Assembly: GCA_003427395.1 (NCBI GenBank)
Contig: BFEA01000117.1
Coordinates: forward strand, 1,533,236-1,564,289
DNA: 31,054 nucleotides
DNA from: Chara braunii
Taxonomy: Eukaryota > Streptophyta > Charophyceae > Charales > Characeae
Direction: 5' to 3'
Within the stretch, counting starts at the first letter, position 1. Every line of letters starts with the position of its first letter. This document shows, piece by piece, positions 19,429-29,563 of this stretch. The position numbers and the translations under genes are program-made. The notes beneath the pieces were generated by a model. It did not search any database and was not told the origin of the DNA. It worked only from the letters and a program-made list of their open reading frames with translations.

Positions 19429-21189
19429 CTAGCCTACGTGACAACGCATCAGCAACTTTGTTGTACTCTCCTTTGATGTACTGGGCTTGAAGCCGTACTG
19501 CTCAATGACTTCGATCCAGCGTTTCAGCGCATCAGAAAGCACAGGCTGGGTTCTCATCCACTTCAGGGTCCGATGATCAGTCCTGACGTAGAAGAACCTC
19601 CCAAGAAGATACTGTCTCCAGTGGGTTAGCGCTTTGTAAATCGCATAAAGCTCCTTCTCATAGGTGGACTTAGCCAACTTCTGAGAGGGCATCTTTTTGG
19701 ACATGTACTCGACAGGCCTCAACTTTAACCCCTCCTACTCCGCGAGCACGGCGCCTATGCCATGTTGGCTAGCATCTGTGCTTACTATAAACAGCTTGTT
19801 AGGATCAGGAAGCTTTAAGACCTCATGGTGCGTCAGCGCATGCTTCAGATGTCTGAAGGCAACCTCACACCTGTCTGTCCACTCCCACGGGGTGTCAAGG
19901 CGAGTCAGGTCCGTCAAAGGGGCGGCCACTATGCTATAGTTCTTAACAAAATTGCAGTAGTGGCCGGTCATCCCTAAGAAGGACCTCATCTCAGTCATAG
20001 ACTGAGGACGCGGCCAATCACGAATGCTGGCCACCTTCACGTCATCGGGCTTCAATCCCTCTGCGGAAATCTCATGACCCAAGTACAAGATACGGGTGCG
20101 GTCAAACTCGCACTTCTCGCCGTTGATCTTGAACTTGTGCTGCCGAAGGAGACTAAGGACTTTGTCTAAATGACCAACGTACTTCTCGACAATCCTACTG
20201 AAGATACGTATATCATCAAGGTACACGATGACAAACTTATCCAAGTAGTCATGAAATATCCGGTTCATTGTGTGCTGAAAGGTGCCAGGAGCATTGCAAA
20301 GGCCGAAAAGCATCACCACAAACTCGTACATACGGTGCCTGGTCTGAAAAGCGGTTTTGTGTTGATCCTTGGGCCGTATTGCAATCTGATGGTACCCGGA
20401 CATCAGATTTATCTTACTGAAGTACCGACACCCCTGCACTCGATCCAACAAGTCATCGATGCGCGGTAGGGGCTCTCTGTTCTTGACAGTGATGGCATTG
20501 AGGCCCCTATAGTCAATGCACATCCTCAAGGTTCCCCCCTTCTTCGGTACAAATAAGACAGGAGACCTGTAAGGGGAAACGCTCGGCCGGATCCAACCCT
20601 TCTTTATGAGTTCCTTGAGTTGTCGGCGAAGCTCATCGAGCTCGGTTGGAGACATCCGATAGATCCTACCCTTCGGAATACTAAACCCTGGGATAATCTC
20701 TATCGCGTGAACGATCTCCCTCTCAACAACCCCTTTTGGCTCTTCAAATAGATCAGGGTACTTAGCGACTACTCCCTCTATCTCCGGCGCCATTTTCACC
20801 GGCTCGCCTACTGCAGAGACATAACCTAGATACATACCCTCCTCCGAATTTTGCTTATAATAATCATAGAACGCGGCCGCACACATGCATCCGTAGGACT
20901 CGATCAGACTACTAGCCTTGAACTTACGTAATCTGGCAGTCCCTCCACCGGGCAAAGTGTGCTTGACCACTTTTCGGTCCCAGTCAAACTGGGGTTGTGC
21001 AACAAAAAGATAGTACATAGCCAACAAGATGTCCATTGGGAGATCATCACTGACTGGGAACGAAACGCGATGTCTCAGTTCCCCTCCCGCGTACGGGAAA
21101 CAACACTCAACGTCCTTAAGGTAGTTATTAACTACCATGCGTTGTTTGTTGGCACAGGTCGATTCCATAGGCCGACTTAGGCGTTGCAC
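19429..21189 (-). pseudogene. reverse transcriptase and RNase H
   Basis: In 21189-19735 (484 codons) the RT covers about residues 170-375. It includes VLFVPKKGGTLRMCIDYRGL, FSKINLMSGYHQIAI, FGLCNAPGTFQ and the YLDD box (323-326). Family RTs have FSKIDL, so the first catalytic Asp is Asn here (residue 261, codon AAT), which should abolish synthesis. RNase H begins with STDAS (D472). An in-frame TAG at 19735-19737 interrupts it, and the same frame resumes at 19722 with STYEKELYAI (Glu) and RTDHRTL (Asp). A one-base loss near 19,488 then ends the frame at 19429. In-frame TAG at 21196-21198 separates RT from protease. Confidence 0.95.
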
Positions 21190-21195
21190 TTGCCC

Positions 21196-21486
21196 CTATA
21201 AGCGCAACCTCTCAACGGACGCGCGACTGATAAAATTCCGCGTCGAGCAAGTGTCATAATAGGCCCCGGCCTTGTGGCCGCCGAGGAACATCTCACCCTT
21301 AGGGGGTTTTGCCAATGTCGTCCAAGAAGCTAGCGGGTCTGATCTAGACCACTCCTCCTCTAGCTCCTGTAAGGACTCAAACACATTCATCGAACAAAGG
21401 CTCGATGGGTTCAAATGTGTTTGCGGGACGACGACGGAGTCAATAGCTTGGGCCATCTCTCGAGATGGTGAGGGTGTGTCCACCAC
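21196..21486 (-). pseudogene. retroviral-type aspartic protease
   Basis: The end of this 96-codon frame, GAYYDTCSTRNFIS, has the aspartic protease pattern of a hydrophobic pair, Asp-Thr, then a downstream FIS strand. The Gly of the usual DT/SG triad is Cys here (DTCS). I cannot tell from one copy whether this is a family feature or a mutation. The frame is cut by TAG at 21196, just after the active-site region, and linked to gag by a frameshift. In a working element it would cleave the gag-pol polyprotein. Confidence 0.7.
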
Positions 21487-21515
21487 CTCGACCCTAGCAG
21501 GAACAACTACTATTC

Positions 21516-22297
21516 CTAGTGGCCCGACGTGTTTCTCCGAGCAGTGCCAAAACTGCTGGTCACATTGCTTCTTGTGGATACGGAGGATGCCAACGCCTGC
21601 CCCATTGTAGGTGGGATCTTTTCGGTCACCTTCTTATTTCGACACTTGAACTGATTATGGTCATATTGGCCACAACGGATACAAGCCTGCCGAGTGTACC
21701 GATCTCTCCACACGTCCTCAGTGAGACCTGCTTTTTCCCATGGAGGGGCGTTGGGGTCAACTTGACTCCTAGACCGGGGGCCTCCACGACGTTTACCAGT
21801 CGCCTTGCCTTTTTAAACTGAGGCAACGACTACTCAAACCCCTGAAGCTTCAACGCTGCAAGCCTCTGACCTACTCCTTCCTCGAAGTCGTCGTCCAACT
21901 GAACGGTTGAGCCATCGTTGTCGACGAACATAATACGGCCCTTCGCCTTCCAGTTGGGAGGCAGTGACTTCTTCCTTCCATCCGTCATGGGTTGGTCCCC
22001 ATGCCCTATCTTTGCCTCTAGGTCTAAGGCCTTCTTGCTGAACGAAGGAAAGTTGTGCATATTGATGTTTGCTTCACCCGCCAACTGATTTATGAGGGGC
22101 ATGGGAAGACACCTTTGATAAGTAGTGAGTAAGACCTGGGGGTCGTAACGAACTCCGGGAACACAAATCAGACGCTCTACTGCGTCTGTGGCATCCCTAA
22201 CTGACTTGAACGGTCTATTGCTCAGAGTCAGGATCGCGTCAGTGACCTTTTGGGCCTCCTGGAATCTACCCCTCCCCCAGTTCCTCTTGATGGTCAC
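21516..22297 (-). pseudogene. gag (capsid/nucleocapsid) remnants
   Basis: Frame 22297-21830 (155 codons) is the capsid-side part, with a RLICVPGVRYDPQVL helix region but no diagnostic motif. An in-frame stop at 21830 is followed by the same frame to 21626. A shift near 21,710 then moves to 21713-21516, which carries the nucleocapsid zinc knuckle CIRCGQYDHNQFKC (CX2CX4HX4C, residues 11-24). The knuckle binds element RNA for packaging. The reading frame changes again before protease, either a decay event or a former programmed shift. Confidence 0.8.
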
Positions 22298-23198
22298 TTG
22301 ACGTCAGCATCCCTGAGCAATCCAGAACAACATGCGTGTCTAAAGGTGTGCACAAGGCCCGCCCCTATGCCCCAAGTGTATGCCGAGTTGGCCAGCCCTG
22401 CACATTGTTTATCCTCGCGTGCAGCGAGCCTTACACCGACCGATTGGCTGATCAGGAGGCGTTTAAGGACAGCCCCCGCAGTCCTCAGGAATTCTTTAAC
22501 GTCGCAGACAAGACGACGATCACAACCACTGGAAGGTACCCCGCCGATGTTTATTTATAGACGCCTGGTACTCGTCTCCCCTGTAGGGCTGGCCTGCCCC
22601 TCATAACCCATCTATCAGCGCAGCAAGCAGACAAAGGAAAAAGCAGCAAAGCATGGGTGCTCTACTCCCAGTGGGTTGGCATGGTGACCGTGACCCAGTG
22701 CTTCGTCCAGGGCCCTTCAGATAGCTCCGCCCTCTCCTTCCAGATGGTCCACGTGAACAATGCCGACTCTCAAGGTTGAGCGCACTCGACTCCTCATATG
22801 AGAGGACTCTCAAGACAGAACACACATCCTCACGGTAAAAAGTGTCGAAGAGGGTAGATAAGGTTAGGTGCAACATACCTCAAAATAGCTGCCCCCAACC
22901 ACATATATTCTCACCAGATGACTTGATGCCGACTGTGATGACCAATCGCTGCTTCGACACAACCAGCATTACACCGCCGTTCCACCTCAGCATCAATCGC
23001 ACATCACATAGTTCTCATCACACTGCGAACACCCAACATTCACCACGTAGCCTTCTTGACGATACCCCTCACCTCCTGGGTCGCCCTGCTTGCCTTCGCC
23101 CTCCTCACTACACACTCTCTACAGCCGCTTGCCTAGCAGACCGCACGCATGTACCGTATAGGCAGAAGACAAACGCTAGATTGGCGCACCGTACCACA
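22298..23198 (-). other. 5' leader and degenerate gag N-terminus
   Basis: The roughly 900 bases between the PBS and the first clear gag frame contain no long ORF. Minus-strand translation near 22,380-22,500 gives a short gag-like stretch including CDVKEFLRTAG, suggesting the N-terminal gag is here but broken. The PBS-proximal part is leader. Packaging signals cannot be identified. Confidence 0.5.
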
Positions 23199-23210
23199 GC
23201 TCTGATACCA
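23199..23210 (-). other. primer-binding site, initiator methionine tRNA
   Basis: On the minus strand TGGTATCAGAGC starts three bases after the 5' LTR end. This 12-mer is complementary to the 3' end of plant initiator-Met tRNA and is the commonest primer site of plant LTR retrotransposons. Confidence 0.92.
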
Positions 23211-23213
23211 AAT

Positions 23214-24128
23214 TGCAAGTAGCGAACTTCAGAAACCAAGCAGCATCATACACATGAGACCAGATAGTCGTGACCTCGAACCAAAAGCAGAATTGCAACA
23301 CGGGTTCCACCAAGTAAGAGCACAGCAAAAGCTCATAAGTGACAATGTTGGAATAGTCTCATCATCATCAACAAAGAACCAATGTCAACATCCTATCTGG
23401 CGCTCTGCACCCAGACTACAAATGGCAGATCCTATCTAGCCTATCTACAATGCCGCTGGTGATGTCAACAGCTCCCCGAAGTANGAGCAGATCTCGGCCA
23501 ATGCCATTCGCCTCAAGCACCAGGTATGTCTCTCGCATCACTCACAACCTCGATCCCCCACTCACAGACGCCACGTGCACCCAAGGACCACCATGCGCCT
23601 CATCCAGCATGCAGCAACTCGGCTCGGCTATGGCTGCCTGCTCATCCAGCTCGCCCGTGAGCGCACGAGCGCTGGCCAGCGTTAGCGCAGCAGCGCTTGC
23701 GCAGCATGCACCCAGTGCCCGAATGTCGAATGCGGGGGCAGGCACTTTCCTAAATGGAAGTGGCCTGCCTGCTGCGTGCGACCTGGCTGCACCGGGCCCC
23801 GGCCCAGAAGCTTCCGGGAGGCCCCGGGAGGCTGAGCCCCAGTCTGAACGAATCAGGCCCAGGGCCTGTGACAGTTACCCGTGCCCAACTGCCCGCAGCC
23901 TGTGTTGGGTCCTTGTTGCATATCTCGCCCAGGGCCTGACTCAGATGCATTTATAGAAGTAGCCAGGGCCTGGGCGCCTTCAACCAACTGGCGCTGTGCA
24001 ACTGCCTGAATCTCCCCAGTTGCGTGGAGACCCCAAAATAGGCCTTGGTCGGGCCTGCCTTCACTTAGGGCGGCCGACCGTACTGAAAAGACGGCCCAGT
24101 AGGGCTTTTCGAGGCCTTGAGCCTCGCA
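23214..24128 (-). repeat. 5' LTR (right copy)
   Basis: The complete 915-bp LTR begins TGCAAG and ends CTCGCA on the plus strand. It has one ambiguous base (23484). It supplies the sequence missing from the gap in the other LTR. U3 would be the roughly 170 bases from 24128 down to the TATA-like box. Confidence 0.95.
23949..23955 (-). promoter_or_regulatory. TATA-like box in the 5' LTR
   Basis: TATAAAT on the minus strand, about 175 bases into the LTR, is conserved as TATAAAA at 17657-17663 in the other LTR. Its placement fits the element's RNA polymerase II promoter, but no start site is known. Confidence 0.55.
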
Positions 24129-24132
24129 TAGA
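24129..24132. repeat. right target site duplication of the LTR retrotransposon
   Basis: TAGA follows the CA end of the right LTR and matches 16905-16908. Confidence 0.75.
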
Positions 24133-24650
24133 CTTGATTGCTTGCAAACGGAAAGGATCCTCCACCCCCCAACGAAAATAAATAAAAAGAAGGTGGGAAG
24201 GATTAATTAACTGTTAGCCTCTCTCATTCGCAGCACTACCCCCAAGCGGAGCGCAAACCCTTTGTCAATCCTAGACGACCACTGCCCCCCACTACAGTGT
24301 ACTCCTGTTCTTCTAAAAAATCTCAAGCCCAAGCTGCTACACTCTCCCCACACCACCTTGCCATATGCAGAAATCCTGGTGCCCTCCTCCACAGCCCATC
24401 ATCCGCTCGCTGCCTTAAAGAAAGTTATAATGGACACTCTCAGAGCTCTTGACCCTAAACCTCTCACTACTCAACACCAGAGTTCCTACACCGTCTACAG
24501 GTATCTCTACTACCGGTAGCAAGGCGAGAATCCCAATCAATCCCAAGGACCGCCGGCCTGACAACCCTCGTCCAGAGGTCTACTTCCCATGAATTCTCTG
24601 ATTGTGATTGTGCCAAGTCAGCACTAAGATCTCATTACAAGCTTCGGGAC
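24133..24650 (+). other. flanking sequence with a weak coding candidate
   Basis: This is the right flank of the LTR element. An 85-codon frame at 24262-24519 (starting MSILDDHCPP, with LKKVIMDTLRALDPKPLTTQ) has less biased composition than its neighbours. It has a possible splice donor, CAG then GTATCT, near 24,500. It could be an exon of an unrecognised gene, but there is no domain, no clear acceptor and no partner exon, so it is not called as a gene. Confidence 0.25.
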
Positions 24651-24654
24651 ATGG

Positions 24655-25480
24655 AGTGAATGCTTCAAACAATCATCCTTCTGCTGCTTCTCCTTGCTTC
24701 TCCTGCTTCTCCTGCTTCTCCTTGTTTCTCCTGCTTCTCCTTCTCTCCTGTTGCTCCTGATTCTCCTTACTTCTCCTGCTTCTCCTTCTCTCCTGCTGCC
24801 CCTACTCTTCAACTTCTCCTACTTCTCCTTGCTTCTCCTGCTTCTCCTGCTTCTCCTNCTCCTTACTTCTCCTGCTTCTCCTTCTCTCCTGCTGCCCCTA
24901 CTCTTCAACTTCTCCTACTTCTCCTTGCTTCTCCTGCTTCTCCTGCTTCTCCTGCTTCTCCTGCTTCTGTTCCTTCTCCTGCTTCTCCTGCTTCTCCTGC
25001 TCTTTTGCTGCTCCTGCCGCTCCTGCTCTTCTCCTGCTTATCCAGCTGCTCCTTGCTTCTCCTGCTGCTCTTGTTCTTTTGCTGCTTCTCCTGCTCATCT
25101 GCTGCGTCTCCTGCTCATCTGCTGTGTCTCCTGCTCATCTGCTGCTTCTCCTGCTCATCTGATGCTTCTCCTGTTTCTCCTGCTTCTCCTGCTTCTCCTG
25201 CTCGGTATGTTGTATACTTACATGATTGTCATAGGCCCAACCCATCAACAGATGACGAGGAGAAGTCACTGAATCCAACTCGAAAGAAAGCGATGGAGAA
25301 AAGTGTTGCATGCTCGCTATACTTTCCATTGCCCTCACCCCTATCCTTCAGTACGACAACAAACGAAAAAAATGAAAAGATATTCAAGGACATTAGCATA
25401 ATACCAACCGACTGTGCTTGTCACCCCCAGCCATCGATAAGCAAATGGGAGATGGGATGAATGCTTCAAAGAATCGTCCA
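24655..25480. repeat. TTCTCCTGC minisatellite with flanking direct repeats
   Basis: From about 24674 to 25203 the plus strand is built of imperfect 9-base units of the type CTTCTCCTG, with variants such as CTCATCTGCTG towards the end. A GAATGCTTCAAANAATC word lies on both sides (24659-24675 and 25460-25476). A roughly 96-base segment is repeated exactly across a single N at 24858 (for example CTCCTTAC at 24763 and 24859). The Ser/Leu/Pro-rich frames through it are products of the repeat. Confidence 0.85.
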
Positions 25481-25952
25481 ATAGTATTCGTAATGAAACG
25501 CAAGTTACACAGCCGTACAGATAACGAGCAGGGCGAGGTTGTATAGTAGTCTATTATTTGTTATTTCGCCCAGCCCATCCGAAAGATGAGCAGGCCAATA
25601 AGTTGTTCAAAATTTGTGACCATCCCTCTGACTCATCAGAAGCAATCAGTTGGGAGATGTTCTCTCTCATCATCACTCCTGACTATGATTACGCACACAC
25701 TAACAGGAATCTCTCCTCCTCCTCCTCCTCATACTACCTGACTCATCAGAAGAAGCAATCAGTTGGGAGAAACAACCGCGAAGACACGAATGGGGTCAGC
25801 AGAGTGACTTGGCCCTCCCAAATCCCGCAGAGATCGGTACGAGAACTCTTTATACTGGACCCCACAACATATGCATACAACAACAAACTGTCCTTGGACT
25901 TCAGGTCTCACGGCATAGAACACCAAACTCATCGCGAAAGAACACCCACAAC
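25481..25952. other. sequence with short direct repeats and no supported gene
   Basis: CTGACTCATCAGAAG, then AAGCAATCAGTTGGGAG, occurs at about 25629 and 25738, the second with an extra triplet. Between them is a (TCC)n patch (25715-25731). A 183-codon frame (25558-26109) crosses this region but shows no domain. Confidence 0.45.
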
Positions 25953-26694
25953 GCTTGACCCGTCTGTCCTGCTGGTCAGACCAAGAGGGTTGCCCATAAT
26001 ATACCCCAGGGCCCAAAGTCCTTACAAGATCGGCGCTTCGGAAACTCCTTGTCCACCACGATTGACGAATTTTGCACCAAATTGCACTGAAACTGTCATA
26101 TTGTGCTGATTTTTTGCTTTTTTTCTTGTTTTTCTTTTTGTGTGATATATATGTGTTTTAGGGTACGTCATGTGTGCAGTTTTGACATGTTTTGATCAAT
26201 AAAGAAAACGTTGGCATTTTGTTGGATTCGTTGGACGCTTCATTTTGACTCGGACAATGTCTTTGTGTTAGGGTTTCATAGTGTTTTTTTGTTTTTTTTT
26301 TTCGTTTTTTTTGGCCTGTTTCCTTTTTTGATGTTTGCACTATGGTCTCATATCGTTCGTTTTTAAAAATTTTGATGAAATTTGCGCCGCAATTGCCAAC
26401 GAAAACGGCGAATATTTGGGCCCCCGTTAACCGTCTCTCGAAAGACCCGTTGACGTATAAACGCGATAGGACGTGAAATAGTCGTTGCCCACAAAATGGA
26501 CGACAAGTGAAAAGAGCAGATGCAAGGCCGGCGCGAAGTGATGCGCGGGCCCAGATTAGTTTAGAAAGGGATTGTCCTTGACTCGTCGCTCGACCCGTCG
26601 GTCCTGCTGCTCAGGCCAATAGGGTTGTTGGCCACAACATACTCCATCTTAGATCGAGGCTTTGGAAATTCCTGACCCACCAAGAATGAATCGG
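25953..26694. repeat. diverged direct repeat pair, about 110 bp each
   Basis: Block 1 (about 25953-26070) and block 2 (about 26588-26694) share CGACCCGTCNGTCCTGCTG-like, AGGGTTG, CCACAA/CATAAT and GAWATTCCT-type words in the same order, about 75 percent similar by eye. Shorter related words (GAAATTTGCGCCGCAATTGC-like) also recur near 26,070 and 26,380. The roughly 500 bases between are T-rich and non-coding in appearance. Confidence 0.55.
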
Positions 26695-27289
26695 AGCGCT
26701 GGCACCGACCGGATACAATCCCACTGACATGGTTAGCCAATGCGACCTGGGGCATCCCGAAGGCTTCCAAGTGCACTAGGAATAATGATTAGTTAATGCC
26801 CACCTGGGCCATACCCATAGCTTCCAGGGTATACAGAGACGGGAGAGGGAGGCACATAGCAACCCCAAACAGAGGGTTAGGGATGACCTATAGAGGGATA
26901 GCATATGGGTCCAGATGGGCAAACTCTGGAGGGAGCATTGCCCCATTGATCAGGATGCGGCCTAAATGCTGGGAAGAGGTACTGAGACAACCCGAATCCG
27001 CGAACAGAGGAATAGTTGATGCCCATGGGTCTACCTTTCCCACTGAGAGCAGAGTCCCCTTAGTCCACTTGGGTCAAATGCCATATCCGCCACATCATGG
27101 ACTTAAAAGGGATCGAGCTACATATACTGGGAAGACTGACAAACATCTCCAAGAGAGAATTTCATAATGTGCACTCAGAAAAGATTTACGGTAGTAAAAT
27201 TGCTGTTTCTGTTTGTTTTTCACATAGAAAATAATCAAAAGGTATTGACCAGCATCCGTTCGTCCTAGCCGCTGTTATCACAAAAAAAG
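26695..27289. other. degenerate short repeats with no supported gene
   Basis: GCATCCCGAAGGCTTCCA (about 26753) and CATACCCATAGCTTCCA (about 26811) suggest an old roughly 58-bp tandem unit. AATAGTTGATGCCCA (27011) echoes AGTTAATGCCCA (26791). No ORF here has a recognisable domain. Confidence 0.4.
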
Positions 27290-28600
27290 GTAGGAGGGTG
27301 TTACAATCCTGGTCACCTTCAGAGTTCAAATGCAAAACCCAATTTTGAGGCGATGCAAGACTGCTGAACTGACAAAAGAGTGGAGTAGAATGAAGAAAGA
27401 TAGAAGAAGAAATAGGCAAGTTTGAACCAACGTCATCTCCCTCTCTCCTCTCCAACATCATATTCTTCAGAATTTCTTCCCCCTTCCTCCTCCTCTTCAA
27501 ATAATGGATTCATTACAACAATAAATGAATGAAGGAGTAAGGATCGTGTCCGAGTAATCCCCCTTACCGTCGGTCAACGGTGTAAGACCTTCCCTTGCAG
27601 CCTCACTATTCTCTCACTCCCCTCTTGGTTGCCAGCTAGCAGATGTTCAAAGGACATCCATGAGTGAGGCTATGGCGGCATGACAGAACATCGCTGTGCA
27701 CGGCGGATGTTCAAAGGACAACGCAACTACTAATGTGTCTCTTCGGACACTTGCCGCCATAGCGTCACTCGTGGATGAAGACAAAGACCACAGGTCCTCA
27801 CTCGTGAATGAAGTCGATGACCACAGGTAGCCTCACTCGTGGATGAAGTCGAAGACCACAGGTGACCGCAGAGGGTCCTTCTAGATGCAGCGCCAGCCAA
27901 CGAAGTGGAGATGGATCATACTCAAACGCAAATCTCCCATGTGGATTCCCCCCTCCTTCCTCTCTCTCAACCTCTACTCTCTTCCTCCTCTCATCTCCCT
28001 AACCTAGGTTGGGGTACGTCTACCTCTACCGCCATAGCCTACTCCTCCATAGCCATGGAGGTCGTCCTCTTCATGCTCAAGCTCTACCGCTTCACCCCAG
28101 ACTTCTGTCGAACTCACTCTCTGCGCGGAGAGGCAGCATGACTGCCGGGCAAATCTGTCGGTCCAGGTGACCCCAGAGGGTCCTTCTGGATGCAGCGCCA
28201 GCCAAGGAAGTGGAGACGAATCATACTCAAATCTCCCATGTGGGTTCCCTCCTCCTTCCTCTCTCTCAACCTCTTCTCTCTTCCTCCTCTCTTCTCCCTA
28301 GCCTAGCTTGGGGTACTTCTCCCCTCAACCTCCATTTCCTACTCCACCATAGCCATGGAGGTCCTCTTCACGCTCAAGCTCTACCGCTTCACCCCACAGC
28401 TCTGTCGAACTCACACTCTGGGTGGAGAGGCAGCATGACTGCCGGGCGATTGTGTCGTCCTACTCATTGCACTCCACCAACTGATATGCTCATCATGTGA
28501 ATGATAAGCCTGCGGCCCCTCCCTAAAAGGGTACTTTAGTCCCCACCCATGCACTAGGCCTACTGGAAGTTTCTTCGTGCCTTTTGGCAGGAACATCATT
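27290..28600. repeat. second copy of the 15.3-16.9 kb repeat family
   Basis: It shares ordered words with 15276-16880 as described there. It also has its own short repeats: GGATGTTCAAAGGACA-type words at about 27642 and 27703, and CACTCGTGGATGAAG-type words at 27766, 27798 and 27835. It includes the 305-bp tandem duplication. Confidence 0.45.
27860..28458. repeat. 305-bp tandem duplication
   Basis: Copy 1 (27860-28164) and copy 2 (28165-28458) both run from AGGTGACC, then GAGGGTCCTTCT, through CATAGCCATGGAGGTC, to GCAGCATGACTGCCGGGC. They differ by scattered substitutions and small indels. Each copy has an ORF-like stretch, but the indels change frame between copies, so coding is unlikely. 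Confidence 0.9.
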
Positions 28601-29207
28601 GCAGTCTGCAATCCAACCTCAGGGCCTGAACCTAACCTGATATCTAACTACGTACAGGCCCTGAACCATGATGAGCTCTTTTGGAAGCCACCGGACCCCA
28701 GACTCACTTCCTCTATCCTAGTTGCTGGAAAATCCCTAGCAGGTACTTGCCAAATTCTACTTCTGTCCTTGTCCGTCCCCTGGCCTTTCTACGAAGTCTG
28801 TCCAGTGTCCAATTTCACTCCTACCCCTGTTGCTTTCCCTATATCTGATCTACCCCTCCTGCAACACAAAGAGAACTGCATGGTAATCATCACACAAAGA
28901 CGTGGACGTGGACGCACACACACACAGAGGCCAAACATCAACGACAGTCCTTCGGGACATCCTTTGAAAAAAGTGGAATGATACAGAATGGGTGACTACC
29001 ACGGCCCCTGCACAAGGATGCCATGCATAAATCGAGACATGGTCCAAATTATTTATTAAAACGTAAAACAAAAAAATCAATGACACTCAAGACACAGAAA
29101 TCTCAGCAAATCGAGCCAACAAACAGCGATACTCAGAAAAAAATGCAGAAATCTCAGACTGATTCTGTGGTCATCATTGCAAGGGTCATTCTTAAGGTGG
29201 ACTAGAT
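28601..29207. other. sequence with no supported gene; short inverted match to 16.85 kb
   Basis: A 134-codon frame at 28577-28981 shows no domain. CATAAATCGAGACATGGTCC (29026-29045) is nearly the reverse complement of 16855-16874. ACAGAAATCTCAGCAAATCG (about 29095) resembles 16,598, further linking this area to the repeat family at 15.3-16.9 kb. Confidence 0.4.
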
Positions 29208-29263
29208 GGCACTATGGGGGGGGGCTGATCCGATTGGCACTATGGGGGGGGGCTGATCCGATT
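29208..29263. repeat. perfect 28-bp tandem duplication
   Basis: GGCACTATG, a run of nine G, then CTGATCCGATT is present twice in succession (29208-29235 and 29236-29263), followed by a partial third start. Confidence 0.9.
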
Positions 29264-29288
29264 GGCCACTATCAGACAAGGTGGGGCT

Positions 29289-29388
29289 CCTTTTTTTTCT
29301 GTTTTCTTTTTTTTCTTCTTTTCTTTTTTCTTTTTTTTTCTCTTTCTCTCTTTTTTTTCTTTTTTCTTTTTTTTTTCTTTTTTTTTTG
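29289..29388. repeat. T-rich low-complexity tract
   Basis: About 100 bases of T interrupted by single C residues. It yields spurious Phe-rich and Lys-rich frames. Confidence 0.9.
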
Positions 29389-29563
29389 GTCTCATTACTG
29401 CCAACCCCATACATAAAAAGATTAGCAAATTCAGCCCCATAGACCTGCAGAGTCCAAACATCGCCCTGTTTTCAACAACACACACACACAAAAAAATAAA
29501 AATAAAAAAAAATCCTATCTTTGGATTCCAGTAACTTTCCTTTCTTTCTTTTTTTTTTTTTTT

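Larger units (their letters stand above)
16909..24128 (-). mobile_element. Ty3/gypsy chromovirus LTR retrotransposon, complete but inactivated
   Basis: The element is 7,220 bp in minus orientation with all structural parts: 5' LTR (23214-24128), PBS (23199-23210), gag, protease, RT, RNase H, integrase, GPY/F and chromodomain, polypurine tract (17837-17848), 3' LTR (16909-17836) and TAGA target duplication. The order PR-RT-RH-INT and the terminal chromodomain place it among chromoviruses, which target chromatin through that domain. LTRs differ by about two dozen substitutions in the roughly 700 bases I could align by eye (near 3-4 percent), plus a 12-base indel. Stops and frameshifts throughout gag-pol show it cannot move by itself. 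Confidence 0.95.

Noticed and set aside
20170-20469. Plus-strand frame opposite the RT
   Set aside because: Antisense shadow of conserved RT sequence.
22540-22562. TATAAATA-like word on the minus strand inside the LTR element
   Set aside because: It lies in the degenerate gag leader, not at a promoter position; the LTR TATA-like boxes are better placed.
24660-25460. Long Ser/Leu/Pro-rich open frames over 24.7-25.4 kb
   Set aside because: They are translations of the TTCTCCTGC repeat, open in several frames, with no domain.
25953-26694. Direct repeats considered as a short LTR pair
   Set aside because: No TG/CA ends, PBS, PPT or target duplication, and similarity is too low.
29177-29534. 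Phe-rich and Lys-rich frames
   Set aside because: Low-complexity T/C tract read in different frames.
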